Assembly (NCBI GenBank): GCA_903907955.1
Contig: CAIVPZ010000041.1
Location: 186,001-250,000, forward strand
From: an uncultured Acetobacteraceae bacterium
Lineage (GTDB): Bacteria; Pseudomonadota; Alphaproteobacteria; Acetobacterales; Acetobacteraceae
Direction: 5' to 3'
Length of the DNA: 64,000 bases
The position numbers and the translations under genes were made by a program. Of the stretch, positions 54,318 to 64,000 are shown piece by piece (the stretch's first letter is position 1; every line of letters starts with the position of its first letter). The notes below the pieces were generated by a model. The model was not told the DNA's origin and did not search any database. It worked only from the letters and a program-made list of their open reading frames with translations.

Positions 54318-55721
54318 TCAGGCTTCCCCGGTGGCTTCCGGCGTGGCCGCGGCTTCCGGCGCTGCCGCGGCGTCAGCCGCCGCCGCCTGATTCGCCACGA
54401 GCGGCGTTTCGGGCTGCCTGGCCAGTTCCTCGGGGGTCACCATCCGGTCGGTCACGCGGGCCAGTTCCAGCACGAAATCGACCACCTTCTCCTCCACGAT
54501 CGGCCCGCGCAGCCTGGCGACGGCATCCGGGTTCTTGCGGAAGAGCTCGATGACCTTCTGCTCCTGGCCCGGATAGCGCGCCGCCTCGGCCTGCATGGCC
54601 CGGGTCAACTCGGTCTGTGCCACGGTGATGCCGTTGGCGCGGGCGATCTCGCCCAGCAGCAGCCCGAGCCGCACCCGCCGCTCGGAGATGGCGCGGTATT
54701 CCGTCTTCAGCGTCTCGTCGTCCTTGCCGACATCGTCGGCATCGACCTTGCCGTCCTTGCGGTCGGCTTCCACGCGCTCCCAGATCTGGGCGAACTCGGC
54801 TTCCACCATCCCCTGCGGCACCGGGAAGACGGCCCGGTCTGCCAGCGAATCGAGCAACTGGCGCTTGGTGTGCAGCCGGGCGAGCTGGTCGATCTCGTTC
54901 TGGTAGCGGCGCTTCACCGCCGCCGTCAGGTCGTCCAGCCCCTCGAAGCCGATCTTCCTGGCCAGGTCGTCATCCGCCGCCGGCACCACCGAGCGCTTCA
55001 GCAGCTTGGCGGTGATCTCGAAGGTGGCTGGCTTGCCGGCGAGCTCGGCCACGCCGTAGGCCTCCGGGAAGGCGACCTCGATGGTGCGGCTCTCGCCGGG
55101 CGAAAGCCCCTCCATCTGTTCGGTGAAGCCCGGGATGAAGCCCGGCCCGGCCACCTCGACATTCATGCCGCTGCCGGTGCCGCCCGGAAACGGGGTGCCA
55201 TCGACCTTGCCGACGAAGTCGACGGTGAGGAAGTCGCCCTTCACGGCCGGGCGCGGCTCCTCCTCCACGAATTCGCGCTGGCGAAGGGCGATGTCACTCA
55301 GCGAGCGGGCGATCTGCTCCTCGCTCGGCTCGGACTTCAGCCGGGTGATCTCGATAGTGGAAAAATCCGGCAGCGCGATGTCCGGAAAAAGCTCCAGTTC
55401 GACCGTGAACTCCAGGTCCCGGGCGGGATCGGCGCTGACCAGCGCGACCCGGGGCTGGGTGGCGGCGCGCAGGCCGCGGTCGGTCAGCATCTCCTGGGTG
55501 GCTTCGTTGATGCTCTGCTCCAGCACCTCGGCGGTGACGCTGGCGCCGTAGCGCTGCGTCAGCACGGTGGCCGGCACCTTGCCCGGGCGAAAACCGGGCA
55601 GGCGCAGGGTGCGGCCGAGTTCGGCCAGCCGTTTGCTGCGGCGGCTTTCGATGTCGGCGGCCGGCACGACGACGGAATAGCCGCGCTTCAGCCCGTCGGA
55701 CAGCGTCTCGGTAACCTGCAT
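54318..55721 (-). CDS. tig: Trigger factor
   Basis: 467 aa ribosome-associated chaperone and prolyl isomerase. The ribosome-docking loop reads LPGFRPGKVPATVL, the FKBP domain runs from about 150 to 240 (KGDFLTVDFVGKVDG), and the C-terminal helical arms complete it. The tail (last ~35 residues) is Ala/Glu/Pro-rich low complexity. Start ATG 55721 (MQVTETLSDGLKRGY) fits the family. tRNA-Leu lies 43 bases upstream in the same direction. Confidence 0.95.
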   Translation of the reverse strand: MQVTETLSDGLKRGYSVVVPAADIESRRSKRLAELGRTLRLPGFRPGKVPATVLTQRYGASVTAEVLEQSINEATQEMLTDRGLRAATQPRVALVSADPARDLEFTVELELFPDIALPDFSTIEITRLKSEPSEEQIARSLSDIALRQREFVEEEPRPAVKGDFLTVDFVGKVDGTPFPGGTGSGMNVEVAGPGFIPGFTEQMEGLSPGESRTIEVAFPEAYGVAELAGKPATFEITAKLLKRSVVPAADDDLARKIGFEGLDDLTAAVKRRYQNEIDQLARLHTKRQLLDSLADRAVFPVPQGMVEAEFAQIWERVEADRKDGKVDADDVGKDDETLKTEYRAISERRVRLGLLLGEIARANGITVAQTELTRAMQAEAARYPGQEQKVIELFRKNPDAVARLRGPIVEEKVVDFVLELARVTDRMVTPEELARQPETPLVANQAAAADAAAAPEAAATPEATGEA

Positions 55722-55764
55722 GACCTGGAGAATCCTCGAAAACCCGCGCCAAGCGGTCGGCCGG

Positions 55765-55849
<85 letters not shown>

Positions 55850-55892
55850 ATCCCGGCGACCGTGAGCCGGCGGAGGTAGCGCAGGCGGGGGA

Positions 55893-55970
55893 AGGAAGCA
55901 AGGCCAGGGCGCCGCCCTGGACCCGCCAGGGGTCGGTGGACCCCTGGACCCCGCTGCTTTTCAGGGTTCC
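55893..55970. repeat. Half-copy of the nested palindromic repeat
   Basis: GAAGCAAGGCCAGGGC...GCCCTGG followed by a second hairpin CCAGGGGTC...GACCCCTGG and CCGCTGCTTTTCAGGG, matching the left half of 13144-13329 in order, but without the GGGAGAGGGGGG core or a right arm. Lies between tRNA-Leu and the end of the minus-strand xdhC gene. Confidence 0.6.
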
Positions 55971-55971
55971 T

Positions 55972-56667
55972 TCACCCCGCCCTCACCCCCAGCCGTGCCC
56001 CCCGGCGCACCGCCACGAATTCGGCGAGCACGGCCAGGGCGATTTCCGGTGCCGTCACCGCCGCGATGTCCAGCCCGACCGGGCCGCGGATGCGGGCCAG
56101 TGCTGTTTCGTCGTGGCCGAGCGCGCGCAGCCGGCCGAGCCGGGCGGCATGGCTGCGCCGGCTGCCGAGAGCGCCGATGTAGAACGCCGCGCTGCGCAGC
56201 GCCCGGTCGAGCGCCGGGTCGTCCAGCTTGGGGTCGTGGGTCAGGGTTACCACCGCGGTGCGCGCGTCCGGCGCCAGCGCGTCGATCGCCTCGTCCGGCC
56301 AGTCGGTGCTGATGGTGACGTTGGGAAACCGCTCGGCGGAAGCGAAGGCGCGGCGCGGATCGACCACCACCACCGCCAGCCCGAGCTGCGCCGCCATCGG
56401 CACCAGCGCCTGGGCGATGTGCACGGCGCCCACCACCACCAGCCGCAGCGGCGGATTGTAGGCGCGCAGGAACCAGTCGCCGCCGGCCAGCGTCACCGTG
56501 CCGCTGCGGTCGTCGCGCAATGCGTCGCAGGCTGCCTCGGCCAGGTCCGCCGGCGCCGCCGGGTCGGGGAGCAGCAATTGCGCGCCGGTGGGCAGCCGGG
56601 TGGCCAGCACCACCGGCTGCTTGGCCGCGCGCGCCGCGATCAGGGCGGCGAACAGCGCGGGCGTCAT
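55972..56667 (-). CDS. XdhC family protein, Rossmann-domain half
   Basis: 231 aa. The C-terminal part is the XdhC Rossmann domain: LRLVVVGAVHIAQALVPMA, VVVVDPRRAFASAERFP, VVTLTHDPKLDDPAL and YIGALGSRRSHAAR. XdhC proteins bind molybdenum cofactor, aid its sulfuration and insert it into xanthine dehydrogenase-type enzymes. Here the two family domains are in two genes overlapping by four bases. Last gene of the cox-type cluster; a repeat half-element follows its stop. Confidence 0.88.
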   Translation of the reverse strand: MTPALFAALIAARAAKQPVVLATRLPTGAQLLLPDPAAPADLAEAACDALRDDRSGTVTLAGGDWFLRAYNPPLRLVVVGAVHIAQALVPMAAQLGLAVVVVDPRRAFASAERFPNVTISTDWPDEAIDALAPDARTAVVTLTHDPKLDDPALDRALRSAAFYIGALGSRRSHAARLGRLRALGHDETALARIRGPVGLDIAAVTAPEIALAVLAEFVAVRRGARLGVRAG

Positions 56668-56986
56668 GCGAGCTTTTCCACGAACACCTTCACCCGCCCG
56701 CCGCAGGCCAGCCCGACCTCCCAGGCGCGTTCGTGGGTGACGCCGAATTCCAGCAATTGCGGGTTGCCGTCGGCAATGCTGCGCAGCGCCGCCTGGGCGA
56801 CCGCCGCCTCGATGCAGCCGCCGGAAACCGAGCCGGCCATCCGCCCGCTCGCCGTCACCGCCATGTGGCTGCCGGCCGGGCGGGGCGAACTGCCCCAGGT
56901 TTCCGTCACCGTGGCCAGCGCCACCTGTTCCCCGGCGGCGAGCCAGCTGGCGGCGATGGCAAACACGTCTTCGGTGTTACCCAAAC

Positions 56987-56990
<4 letters not shown>
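56664..56990 (-). CDS. XdhC family protein, N-terminal (XdhC/CoxI) half
   Basis: 108 aa containing only the XdhC_CoxI domain: LATVTETWGSSPRPAGSHMAV, SGRMAGSVSGGCIEAAV, and a Cys in GLACGGRVKVFVE. Proteins of this size partner a separate Rossmann half in Mo-hydroxylase maturation. It overlaps coxE upstream and the second half downstream by ATGA, so the two halves are made together. Confidence 0.88.
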
Positions 56991-58197
<1,207 letters not shown>

Positions 58198-58201
<4 letters not shown>

Positions 58202-59100
58202 CCGGGTGCCGCCGCGGTGCCCGCCTCGCCCAGCAACCGGGCGGCTTCCGCCCCCTTCACCCGGGCGATGTCATCCTGGTATTTCAGCAGCACGCCGAGC
58301 GTCTCGTCCACCGCGGCGGGGTCGAGTTCCTGCCTGTCCAGGTGCACCAGGGCCGCCGCCCAGTCGATCGTCTCGGCGACGCCCGGCAGCTTGAACAGGT
58401 CCTCGCCGCGCAGCCGCTGCACGAAGGCGACGATCTGCGCCGACAGCAGTTCCGGCGTGCCAGGGGCCTTGCGGGCCAGGATCAACCGCTCGCGGCCGGC
58501 ATCCGGGTAGTCCACCCAGTGGTACAGGCAGCGCCGCCGGATGGCGTCATGCACCTCGCGGGTGCGGTTGGAGGTGATCACCACCACCGGCGGGGTGGCG
58601 GCGCGCACGGTGCCGTATTCGGGAATGCTCAGCTGGAAGTCGGCCAGCACCTCCAGCAGGAAGGCCTCGAACGGCTCATCGGCGCGGTCCAGCTCGTCGA
58701 TCAGCAGCACCGCGGGCGGCATGTCGGGGTCGATGGCCGACAGCAGCGGACGCGCCTGCAGGAACGCGCGGCTGTAGATGTCGCTGGCCAAAGCGTGCCG
58801 GTCCGCCGCCCCGCTCGCCTCGGCGATGCGGATGGCCATGAGCTGGCGGGCATGGTCCCATTCATAGGCGGCGGCAGCGAGGTCCATTCCGTCATAGCAT
58901 TGCAGCCGGACCAGCCTTCGGTTCAGGCCGCTGGCCAGTACCTTGGCGATTTCGGTCTTGCCGGTGCCCGGCTCGCCTTCCAGGAACAGTGGCCGGCGCA
59001 TGGCCAGCGCCAGGTGCACGGTGGTGGCCAGCGCCAGATCGGCGACATAGCCGCCGGCGGCCAGCAGGGAAGCCGTGTCGGCGACGCTTGCCGGCAGCAT
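58198..59100 (-). CDS. coxD: MoxR family AAA+ ATPase (CoxD-like)
   Basis: 300 aa. Walker A GEPGTGKT at residues 42-49, Walker B VLLIDELDRADEP, sensor VVITSNRTREVHDAI and DAIRRRCLYHW. In CO-oxidising bacteria CoxD helps build the Cu-S-Mo centre of CO dehydrogenase. ATG overlaps the coxG stop by one base. True length is from ATG 59100, where family similarity begins. Confidence 0.9.
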
Positions 59101-59681
59101 CAGAGCCGGCCGGCGAACAGCAGCGCCAGCGCAACCAGCACCGGGCCGAGCAGCACGGCGACCCAGACGGCGAGCGGAATGCCGAGCGGCGCGCGGGGGA
59201 TCAGGCCGGGCAGTTGCGGAGCCGCCGCCGCTTCGGCAGCGGGGGGCGCCACCAGATCGGCGAAACGGGTGAAGAACGCGTCGGCGAATTGCCGGGCGGT
59301 GGCGTCGATCAGCCGGGCGCCGAGCTGTGCCATCTTGCCGCCGACCTGTGCCTGGGCCGCGTAGGTCAGCACCGTGCCGGCGCCGTCCGCGGCCAGCCGC
59401 ACGGTGGCGCTGCCCTTGGCGAAGCCGGCCACGCCGCCCTGGCCCTCGCCGGCGATCCGGTAGGAGCTTGGCGGGTCGATGTCGGTGAAGGTCACCCGGC
59501 CGGTGAAGCGGGCCGCGATCGGCCCGATCTTCACTGCGACGGTGGCCTTCAGCCCGGTGTCCGACAGCTTCTCGAGGCTCTCGCACCCGGGGATCGCGGC
59601 CCGCAGCACCAGCGGGTCGTTCAGGGCCTGCCACACCCTGTCGCGGGAGGCGGGGATGCGCCGCTCGCCGGTCATCTCCAT
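59100..59681 (-). CDS. coxG: CoxG family (SRPBCC) carbon monoxide dehydrogenase accessory protein
   Basis: 193 aa. SRPBCC fold: MEMTGERRIPASRDRVWQAL, LRAAIPGCESLEKLSDTGLK, and YAAQAQVGGKMAQLGARLID. A C-terminal TM helix (LAVWVAVLLGPVLVALALLF) anchors it, as known for CoxG, which docks CO dehydrogenase to the membrane quinone pool. First gene of the coxG-D-E-xdhC cluster. Confidence 0.9.
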   Translation of the reverse strand: MEMTGERRIPASRDRVWQALNDPLVLRAAIPGCESLEKLSDTGLKATVAVKIGPIAARFTGRVTFTDIDPPSSYRIAGEGQGGVAGFAKGSATVRLAADGAGTVLTYAAQAQVGGKMAQLGARLIDATARQFADAFFTRFADLVAPPAAEAAAAPQLPGLIPRAPLGIPLAVWVAVLLGPVLVALALLFAGRL

Positions 59682-59781
59682 GGTGTGAGCCGTTCTCCGT
59701 TGCGCCGGTCCGACGTTACTTATAGGGGGAGGGGCATGCAACCGACCTCTCCCCCGGCCAGAAGATGATCACTTTCGGCCG

Positions 59782-61179
59782 ATGACCGTACTGTTGATGC
59801 TGTCGGCCGGTTGCGCCGCGGTCCTGCCGGCGCCGGCCTGGGCGGCGGGGCCGCCCGTGGGAGCGACCGCGCCCGGGCTGCTCTGGGGGCTGCCGTTTGC
59901 GGCGGTGCTGCTCGCCATCGCCTTCGGCCCGATGCTGGCGCCGCGGTTCTGGCACCGGCGGATGGGCCTGATCGCCACGGTCGTGAGCCTGGCGCTGCTG
60001 CTGCCGCTGGCGGCGCTGCGCGGGCCGGAGGTGGCGTGGCACGGTGTCTGGCATGCCACGCTGGCGGAATACCTTCCCTTCATCAGCCTGCTGCTGGCGC
60101 TGTTCACCGTCGGCGGCGGTATCCTGGTGGCGGGTGGCCGGATCGGCACCCCCGCCGGCAACACCGCGCTGCTGGCGCTCGGCACCGTGCTCGCCGGCGT
60201 GATGGGCACCACCGGCGTGGCCATGGTGCTGATCCATCCGCTGCTGCGCGGCAATGCCCACCGCACCCGCAAGGTTCATCTGGTGGTGTTCTTCATCGTG
60301 CTGGTGGCCAATGTCGGCGGCGCCACCACCCCGCTCGGCGATCCGCCGCTCTATCTCGGTTTCCTCAACGGGGTGCCGTTCTTCTGGCCGCTGCGCAACC
60401 TGACGATCCCTTTGCTGGTGGTGGCGCTGCCGCTGCTGGGCGGCTTCTGGCTGCTGGACCGGTCGCTGGCGCGCGGCGAGCCGAAACCGCCGCCGCCGCG
60501 CCCGCTGCGGGTGCGCGGCCGGCGCAACGCCGTGCTGGTGGTGCTGGTGGTGGCCACCGTGCTGCTCCAGGGCGTCTGGCACCCCGGCGAGGTGGTGTTG
60601 CTCGGCCAGCCGATCGGCCTGGAGCGGCTGCTCGGCATGGCGGTGTTCGCCGCCATTACCCTGGCCTCGGTGGTGATCACCCCGCACGCACTGCGCCGGC
60701 GCAACCTGTTCAGCTGGGAGCCGATGCGGGAGGTGGCGGTGCTGTTCGCCGCCATCTTCGTCACCATCGGGCCGGTGCTGGAAATGCTGGACGCCGGACA
60801 GGCCGGTCCGCTGGCGCCGCTGCTGGCGCTGACCTCGGACGCCGCCGGTCAGCCTTTGCCGTTCGCCTATTTCTGGCTGGCCGGCCTGCTCTCCGGCTTT
60901 CTCGACAATGCCCCGACCTATCTGGTGTTCTTCAACCTGGCGGGCGGCGATCCGGCGGCGCTGACCGGGCAACTGGCGCCGGTGCTGCGGGCGCTGTCGT
61001 CCGGGGCGGTGTTCTTCGGGGCGCTGACCTATGTCGGAAATGCGCCCAACATGATGGTGCGCACCATCGCGGCGCAGCGCGGCGTTCGCATGCCGGGGTT
61101 CTTTGCCTACATCCTGTATGCCAGCGCGCTGCTGATGCCGTTGTTCGGCCTGCTGACGCTGCTCCACACCCGCCCCTGA
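59782..61179 (+). CDS. NhaD/citrate-type sodium:proton antiporter family protein
   Basis: 465 aa with about 12 TM helices and an N-terminal signal-like segment. GGGILVAGGRIGTPAGNTALL, GTTGVAMVLIHPLLRGN, NVGGATTPLGDPPLYLGFLN, and DNAPTYLVFFNLAGG with YVGNAPNMMVRTIA are the ion-transporter (IT superfamily) helix-break motifs of NhaD. It probably exchanges Na+ or Li+ for H+. No clear ribosome binding site at ATG 59782; ATG 59797 is another start. It precedes the lyase gene by 13 bases. Confidence 0.85.
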   Translation: MTVLLMLSAGCAAVLPAPAWAAGPPVGATAPGLLWGLPFAAVLLAIAFGPMLAPRFWHRRMGLIATVVSLALLLPLAALRGPEVAWHGVWHATLAEYLPFISLLLALFTVGGGILVAGGRIGTPAGNTALLALGTVLAGVMGTTGVAMVLIHPLLRGNAHRTRKVHLVVFFIVLVANVGGATTPLGDPPLYLGFLNGVPFFWPLRNLTIPLLVVALPLLGGFWLLDRSLARGEPKPPPPRPLRVRGRRNAVLVVLVVATVLLQGVWHPGEVVLLGQPIGLERLLGMAVFAAITLASVVITPHALRRRNLFSWEPMREVAVLFAAIFVTIGPVLEMLDAGQAGPLAPLLALTSDAAGQPLPFAYFWLAGLLSGFLDNAPTYLVFFNLAGGDPAALTGQLAPVLRALSSGAVFFGALTYVGNAPNMMVRTIAAQRGVRMPGFFAYILYASALLMPLFGLLTLLHTRP

Positions 61180-61192
61180 CGGAGGCGCCGCC

Positions 61193-62107
61193 ATGACCTA
61201 CCTGGTCGCCGATGACCTTCCCGCCGAACCGGCGGGCATCCGGTTGCGGAAACTGCTCGATCGGCCGGCGATTCTGCAGATGCCGGGCGCCCATAACGGC
61301 CTGGCCGCGCTGCAGGCCCGCCAGGCCGGTTTCGAGGCGCTGTATCTTTCGGGCGCGGCGATGAGCGCCTCGATGGGCCTGCCCGATCTGGGCGTGATCA
61401 CGGTGGACGAGGTGTGTTTCTTCGTCCGCCAGGTGGCCCGCGCTTCCGCCCTGCCGGTGCTGGTGGACGGCGACACCGGCTACGGCGAGGCGCTGAACGT
61501 GATGCACATGGTGCGCAGCTTCGAGGATGCCGGCGCCGCCGCCGTGCACATCGAGGACCAGTTGCTGCCGAAGAAATGCGGCCACCTCAACGACAAGAAG
61601 CTGGCCGATCCGCGCGACATGGCGGCCAAGGTCGCCGCCGCCCGCAAGGCGCGGCGCCATCTCTGCGTGATTGCCCGCACCGACGCCGCCGCCAGCGAAG
61701 GGATCGACGGCGCGGTGGCGCGCGCGCAGCTTTATCTCGATTCCGGCGCCGACGCGATTTTCCCCGAGGCGCTGACCACCCGCGAGATGTTCGCGGAATT
61801 CGCCCGCCGCATGCCCGGCGCGAAGCTGCTGGCCAACATGACCGAGTTCGGCCGCACCCCGTTCTTCACCGCCGCCGAGTTCGAGCAGATGGGCTACCGG
61901 ATGGTGATCTGGCCGGTGTCCGCGCTGCGCGTCGCCGCCAAGGCACAGGCGGAGCTGTTCGCCTCCATCCGCGCCCACGGCGGCACCCACCGGCTGGTGG
62001 ACCGCATGCAGACCCGCGCCGAGCTGTACGCCACCATCGGCTACCACGACTATGAGGCGCTGGATGCCTCGATCGTGACCACGGTGATCCCGCAGGGCGA
62101 CGGCTGA
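61193..62107 (+). CDS. prpB: 2-methylisocitrate lyase-type enzyme (PrpB, ICL/PEP mutase family)
   Basis: 304 aa TIM-barrel lyase. The catalytic Cys129 lies in PKKCGH; Mg-binding Asp pair in VDGDTGYGEALNV (Asp92, Asp94), IEDQ, and FPEALTTREM. These fit methylisocitrate lyase, which splits methylisocitrate to pyruvate and succinate in propionate use. No prpC or prpD nearby, so a role as another carboxyphosphoenolpyruvate-type lyase is possible. GGAGG lies seven bases before ATG. Confidence 0.82.
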   Translation: MTYLVADDLPAEPAGIRLRKLLDRPAILQMPGAHNGLAALQARQAGFEALYLSGAAMSASMGLPDLGVITVDEVCFFVRQVARASALPVLVDGDTGYGEALNVMHMVRSFEDAGAAAVHIEDQLLPKKCGHLNDKKLADPRDMAAKVAAARKARRHLCVIARTDAAASEGIDGAVARAQLYLDSGADAIFPEALTTREMFAEFARRMPGAKLLANMTEFGRTPFFTAAEFEQMGYRMVIWPVSALRVAAKAQAELFASIRAHGGTHRLVDRMQTRAELYATIGYHDYEALDASIVTTVIPQGDG

Positions 62108-62114
62108 ACCGCAG

Positions 62115-62582
62115 TCAGCCCGGCGGCCCGCCATGATGGCCGCCGAACGGCCAGATCCGCTGGATGATGGCGAACAGGAACGCCGTGGTAAGGCCGAACA
62201 GCATCATGCCGTTGAGCGCCTCCAGCGCGCCCAGGAGTTGCCATTCGGGCGGCAGGAACAGCCCGACATGACCGTAGCTCGTCATCGCGCCGAGCGAATA
62301 CAGCATCGCGGCCCGCCCTCCGGACAGAGCACCGATATGCATATACGTCGCCGCCCAGGTGGCGGCCTCGAAGGCGTGCAGAGCGGTCGCCAGCAGCGCG
62401 GCGATGGCCAGCCGGACCAGGAACTTCAGCATGGGACGCCAGCCCGTGGTGCCGCCGCCCGGCAGCCGGTTCGCCCGTTCGGTGATCAGCCCCATGCCGC
62501 AAACATGCACGACCACGGTGAACACGATGAGCGGGAGGCCCCAGCCCCAGTTCACCTCCCAGGGAGCGTCTTGCGGGTTCAT
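62115..62582 (-). CDS. Membrane protein related to two-TM potassium channels, filter degenerate
   Basis: 155 aa. TM helices at about 15-35 (GLPLIVFTVVVHVCGMGLI), 52-72 and 130-150. AMLYSLGAMTSYGHVGLFLP sits where a pore helix and filter should be, followed by EWQLLGALEALNGMMLFGLTTAFLFAII, the second pore helix block of the ion-channel (PF07885-like) family. The canonical TVGYGD filter is replaced by TSYGHVG, so K+ conduction is doubtful. Start ATG 62582 has GAGGAAA ten bases before. Divergent from the DUF192 gene. Confidence 0.65.
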   Translation of the reverse strand: MNPQDAPWEVNWGWGLPLIVFTVVVHVCGMGLITERANRLPGGGTTGWRPMLKFLVRLAIAALLATALHAFEAATWAATYMHIGALSGGRAAMLYSLGAMTSYGHVGLFLPPEWQLLGALEALNGMMLFGLTTAFLFAIIQRIWPFGGHHGGPPG

Positions 62583-62729
62583 GACCGGGGTTTCCTCGCA
62601 TGAAGGCGGCTGACGGGGGCGGATCATGCCTGCAAGCCGGTGGGCGGAAAAGCGCCGCGCTTTCCGCCTTCCCCATCCCCGCGTCAGGCCGTAACTCTCC
62701 GCGATGGCGCTGGAAGAGAGACCGCCCGC

Positions 62730-63206
62730 ATGAACCGTCGCTCGCTGTTTGCCTCGCTGCTTGCCGTCCCGCTGCTGGCCGCCGCCGGGCCGTCGCCCAC
62801 CGGCCCGCAGCCGGAATTGCCGAAGGAGGAGCTGGTCATCGTCACCCATGACGGTGTCCGCCACTTCTTCCATGTCGAGATGGCGCTGAGCATGGACCAG
62901 CAGGTCACCGGCCTGATGTTCCGCCCCGACGTGCCGGCCGATGGCGGCATGCTGTTCGACTGGGGCGTCCCCCGCACCAGCCAGATGTGGATGCGCAACA
63001 CGATCTCCAGCCTGGACATGCTGTTCATCAACCCCGACGGCACGATTCGCAGCATCGCCGAGCACACGGTGCCGCAGAGCCTGGCGGTCATCGACAGCCG
63101 CGGCCCGGTGCGGGCGACGCTGGAACTGGCCGCCGGCACCGCGGAGCGGCTGGACATCCGGGTCGGCGACAAGGTGCAGCAGCGGATTTTCGCCGACGCG
63201 CCGTGA
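62730..63206 (+). CDS. DUF192 family protein
   Basis: 158 aa with a signal peptide (residues 1-20, SLFASLLAVPLLAAAG) and the DUF192 domain: FFHVEMALSMDQQVTGLMFR, GMLFDWGVPRTSQMWMRNT and LDMLFINPDGTI. The family is a small beta-barrel of unknown function, often secreted or periplasmic. It follows a divergent intergenic region of about 147 bases with a bulged GGCGGAAA/TTTCCGCC stem, and is followed by tRNA-Pro. Confidence 0.88.
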   Translation: MNRRSLFASLLAVPLLAAAGPSPTGPQPELPKEELVIVTHDGVRHFFHVEMALSMDQQVTGLMFRPDVPADGGMLFDWGVPRTSQMWMRNTISSLDMLFINPDGTIRSIAEHTVPQSLAVIDSRGPVRATLELAAGTAERLDIRVGDKVQQRIFADAP

Positions 63207-63263
63207 TGCCGGCGCAGCGGCCTTGCCTAACGCCGTCCGTTTCCATAGCTTGCGACCCGGTCG

Positions 63264-63340
63264 CGGGGCGTAGCTCAGCCTGGTAGAGCACAGCGTTTGG
63301 GACGCTGGGGCCGGAGGTTCGAATCCTCTCGCCCCGACCA
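63264..63340 (+). tRNA. tRNA-Pro (anticodon TGG)
   Basis: Acceptor CGGGGCG/CGCCCCG, D arm GCTCAGCCTGGTAGAGC, anticodon loop TTTGGGA between CAGCG and CGCTG, T arm GAGGTTCGAATCCTC, encoded CCA at 63338-63340. Confidence 0.96.
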
Positions 63341-63391
63341 GCCTCCCCCCCGGCTTGCACCCACGCCCGCGCCCGTTCAGGCTGGCAGGCC

Positions 63392-64000
63392 ATGCCGCAT
63401 CCCGACATCCCGGTCCTGCACCTCGACGGCCTGCGCACCGAATTCCGCATCGACGGCACCTGGCGCGCCGCGGTGGACGGCATCTCGTTTGCCCTGCGCC
63501 GCGGCGAGACGCTGGCGCTGGTGGGCGAATCGGGCTGCGGCAAGTCGGCGACGGCGCTGTCCATCATGGGGCTGCTGCCGCGGCCGGCCGGGCGGATCGC
63601 CGCCGGGCGGATCGTGCTGGCCGGGCGCGACATCGCCGGTCTGCCCGACCGGGCGCTGGAGCAGCTCCGCGGCGACCGCATGGCGATGATTTTCCAGGAG
63701 CCGATGACCAGCCTGAACCCGGTGATGACCATCGGCGCGCAGGTGGCCGAGGCGCTGCGCCTGCATCGCGGCGCCTCCCGCCAGGCCGCGAACCGGCAGG
63801 CGCTGGCGGCGCTGGAGGAGGTCAGGATTCCCGCCGCCGCGCAGCGCTTCCACGATTACCCGCACCAGTTCTCCGGCGGCATGCGCCAGCGGGTGATGAT
63901 CGCCATCGCGCTGGCCTGCGAGCCGGCGCTGCTGCTGGCCGACGAGCCGACCACGGCGCTGGACGTCACCATCCAGGCGCAGGTGCTGGGTCTGCTGGCC
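63392..64000 (+). CDS. dppD: Peptide/nickel ABC transporter ATP-binding protein (5' part)
   Basis: 203 codons from ATG 63392 run off the window edge. OppD/DppD-type ATPase: Walker A GESGCGKS at residues 45-52, [22 protein letters not shown], signature [15 protein letters not shown], and Walker [17 protein letters not shown]. It should couple ATP to oligopeptide (or nickel) import; partner permeases would lie outside. The C-terminal oligopeptide-type Cys-rich tail is not visible. No ribosome binding site of note. Confidence 0.9.
   Translation, partial: MPHPDIPVLHLDGLRTEFRIDGTWRAAVDGISFALRRGETLALVGESGCGKSATALSIMGLLPRPAGRIAAGRIVLAGRDIAGLPDRALEQLRGDRMAMIFQEPMTSLNPVMTIGAQVAEALRLHRGASRQAANRQALAALEEVRIPAAAQRFHDYPHQFSGGMRQRVMIAIALACEPALLLADEPTTALDVTIQAQVLGLLA

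Noticed and set aside
55893-55970. Rho-independent terminator at the xdhC end
   Set aside because: The hairpins belong to the dispersed repeat family and lack a T tract; annotated as a repeat.

Overview
The window is a GC-rich stretch from an aerobic alphaproteobacterium, most likely of the Acetobacteraceae (Rhodospirillales). Supporting this are a three-gene cytochrome bc1 operon, a complete 14-gene nuo operon followed by birA-coaX-rnj, a short prolyl-tRNA synthetase without an editing insertion, a MucR/Ros regulator, the divergent-deacetylase (YibQ)/ctpA/envC/rppH cluster, and dispersed nested-hairpin repeats. The family placement is inference from gene content and style; no marker gene was compared. 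Almost every gene is core housekeeping, and no prophage, insertion sequence with a transposase, or CRISPR array was seen.

Layout. 1-2.6 kb: 3' end of a choloylglycine-hydrolase-type amidase, a MucR-like regulator, and Mrp on the minus strand. 2.7-6.5 kb: hflK-hflC-degP, membrane and periplasmic quality control. 6.7-7.6 kb: hemF (minus). 7.8-10.4 kb: petABC. 10.6-14.5 kb: mtnP, gpmI and an EnvC-type murein hydrolase activator. 14.6-18.2 kb: ctpA, yibQ-like, rppH, creA. 18.2-20.8 kb (minus): a FlgC-like orphan, an M20 amidohydrolase and an NAD(P)-binding epimerase-like protein. 20.9-23.1 kb: a small AT-richer patch with a zinc-ribbon protein and a coiled-coil/TM protein, then an iron-type alcohol dehydrogenase and a small membrane protein.

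23.1-30.1 kb (minus): proS, lolC/E, lolD, dnaE. 30.1-30.7 kb: a regulatory intergenic region carrying a probable minus-strand small RNA. 30.7-48.3 kb (minus): nuoABCDEFGHIJKLMN-birA-coaX-rnj, with most junctions overlapping or a few bases apart. 48.5-55.8 kb (minus): tRNA-Leu, tig, clpP, clpX, lon, HU, tRNA-Val, tRNA-Asp, a proteostasis cluster. 56-59.7 kb (minus): coxG-coxD-coxE-xdhC(N)-xdhC(C), maturation genes for a molybdenum hydroxylase whose structural subunits are not in the window. 59.8-64 kb: an NhaD-like antiporter, a PrpB-type lyase, a degenerate ion-channel-like protein (minus), a DUF192 protein, tRNA-Pro and the start of a peptide ABC transporter ATPase.

The least explained content lies between the genes. 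Two 104-bp copies of a MITE-like element each supply the stop codon of the gene before them. Long nested palindromes lie at 13.1-13.3 kb and 28.6-28.8 kb, with half-copies at 1.3 and 55.9 kb; the first appears to provide the ribosome binding site, start codon and part of the signal peptide of envC. A perfect 34-bp palindrome precedes the yibQ-like gene. A candidate anti-Shine-Dalgarno small RNA with an intrinsic terminator lies at about 30.43-30.55 kb.
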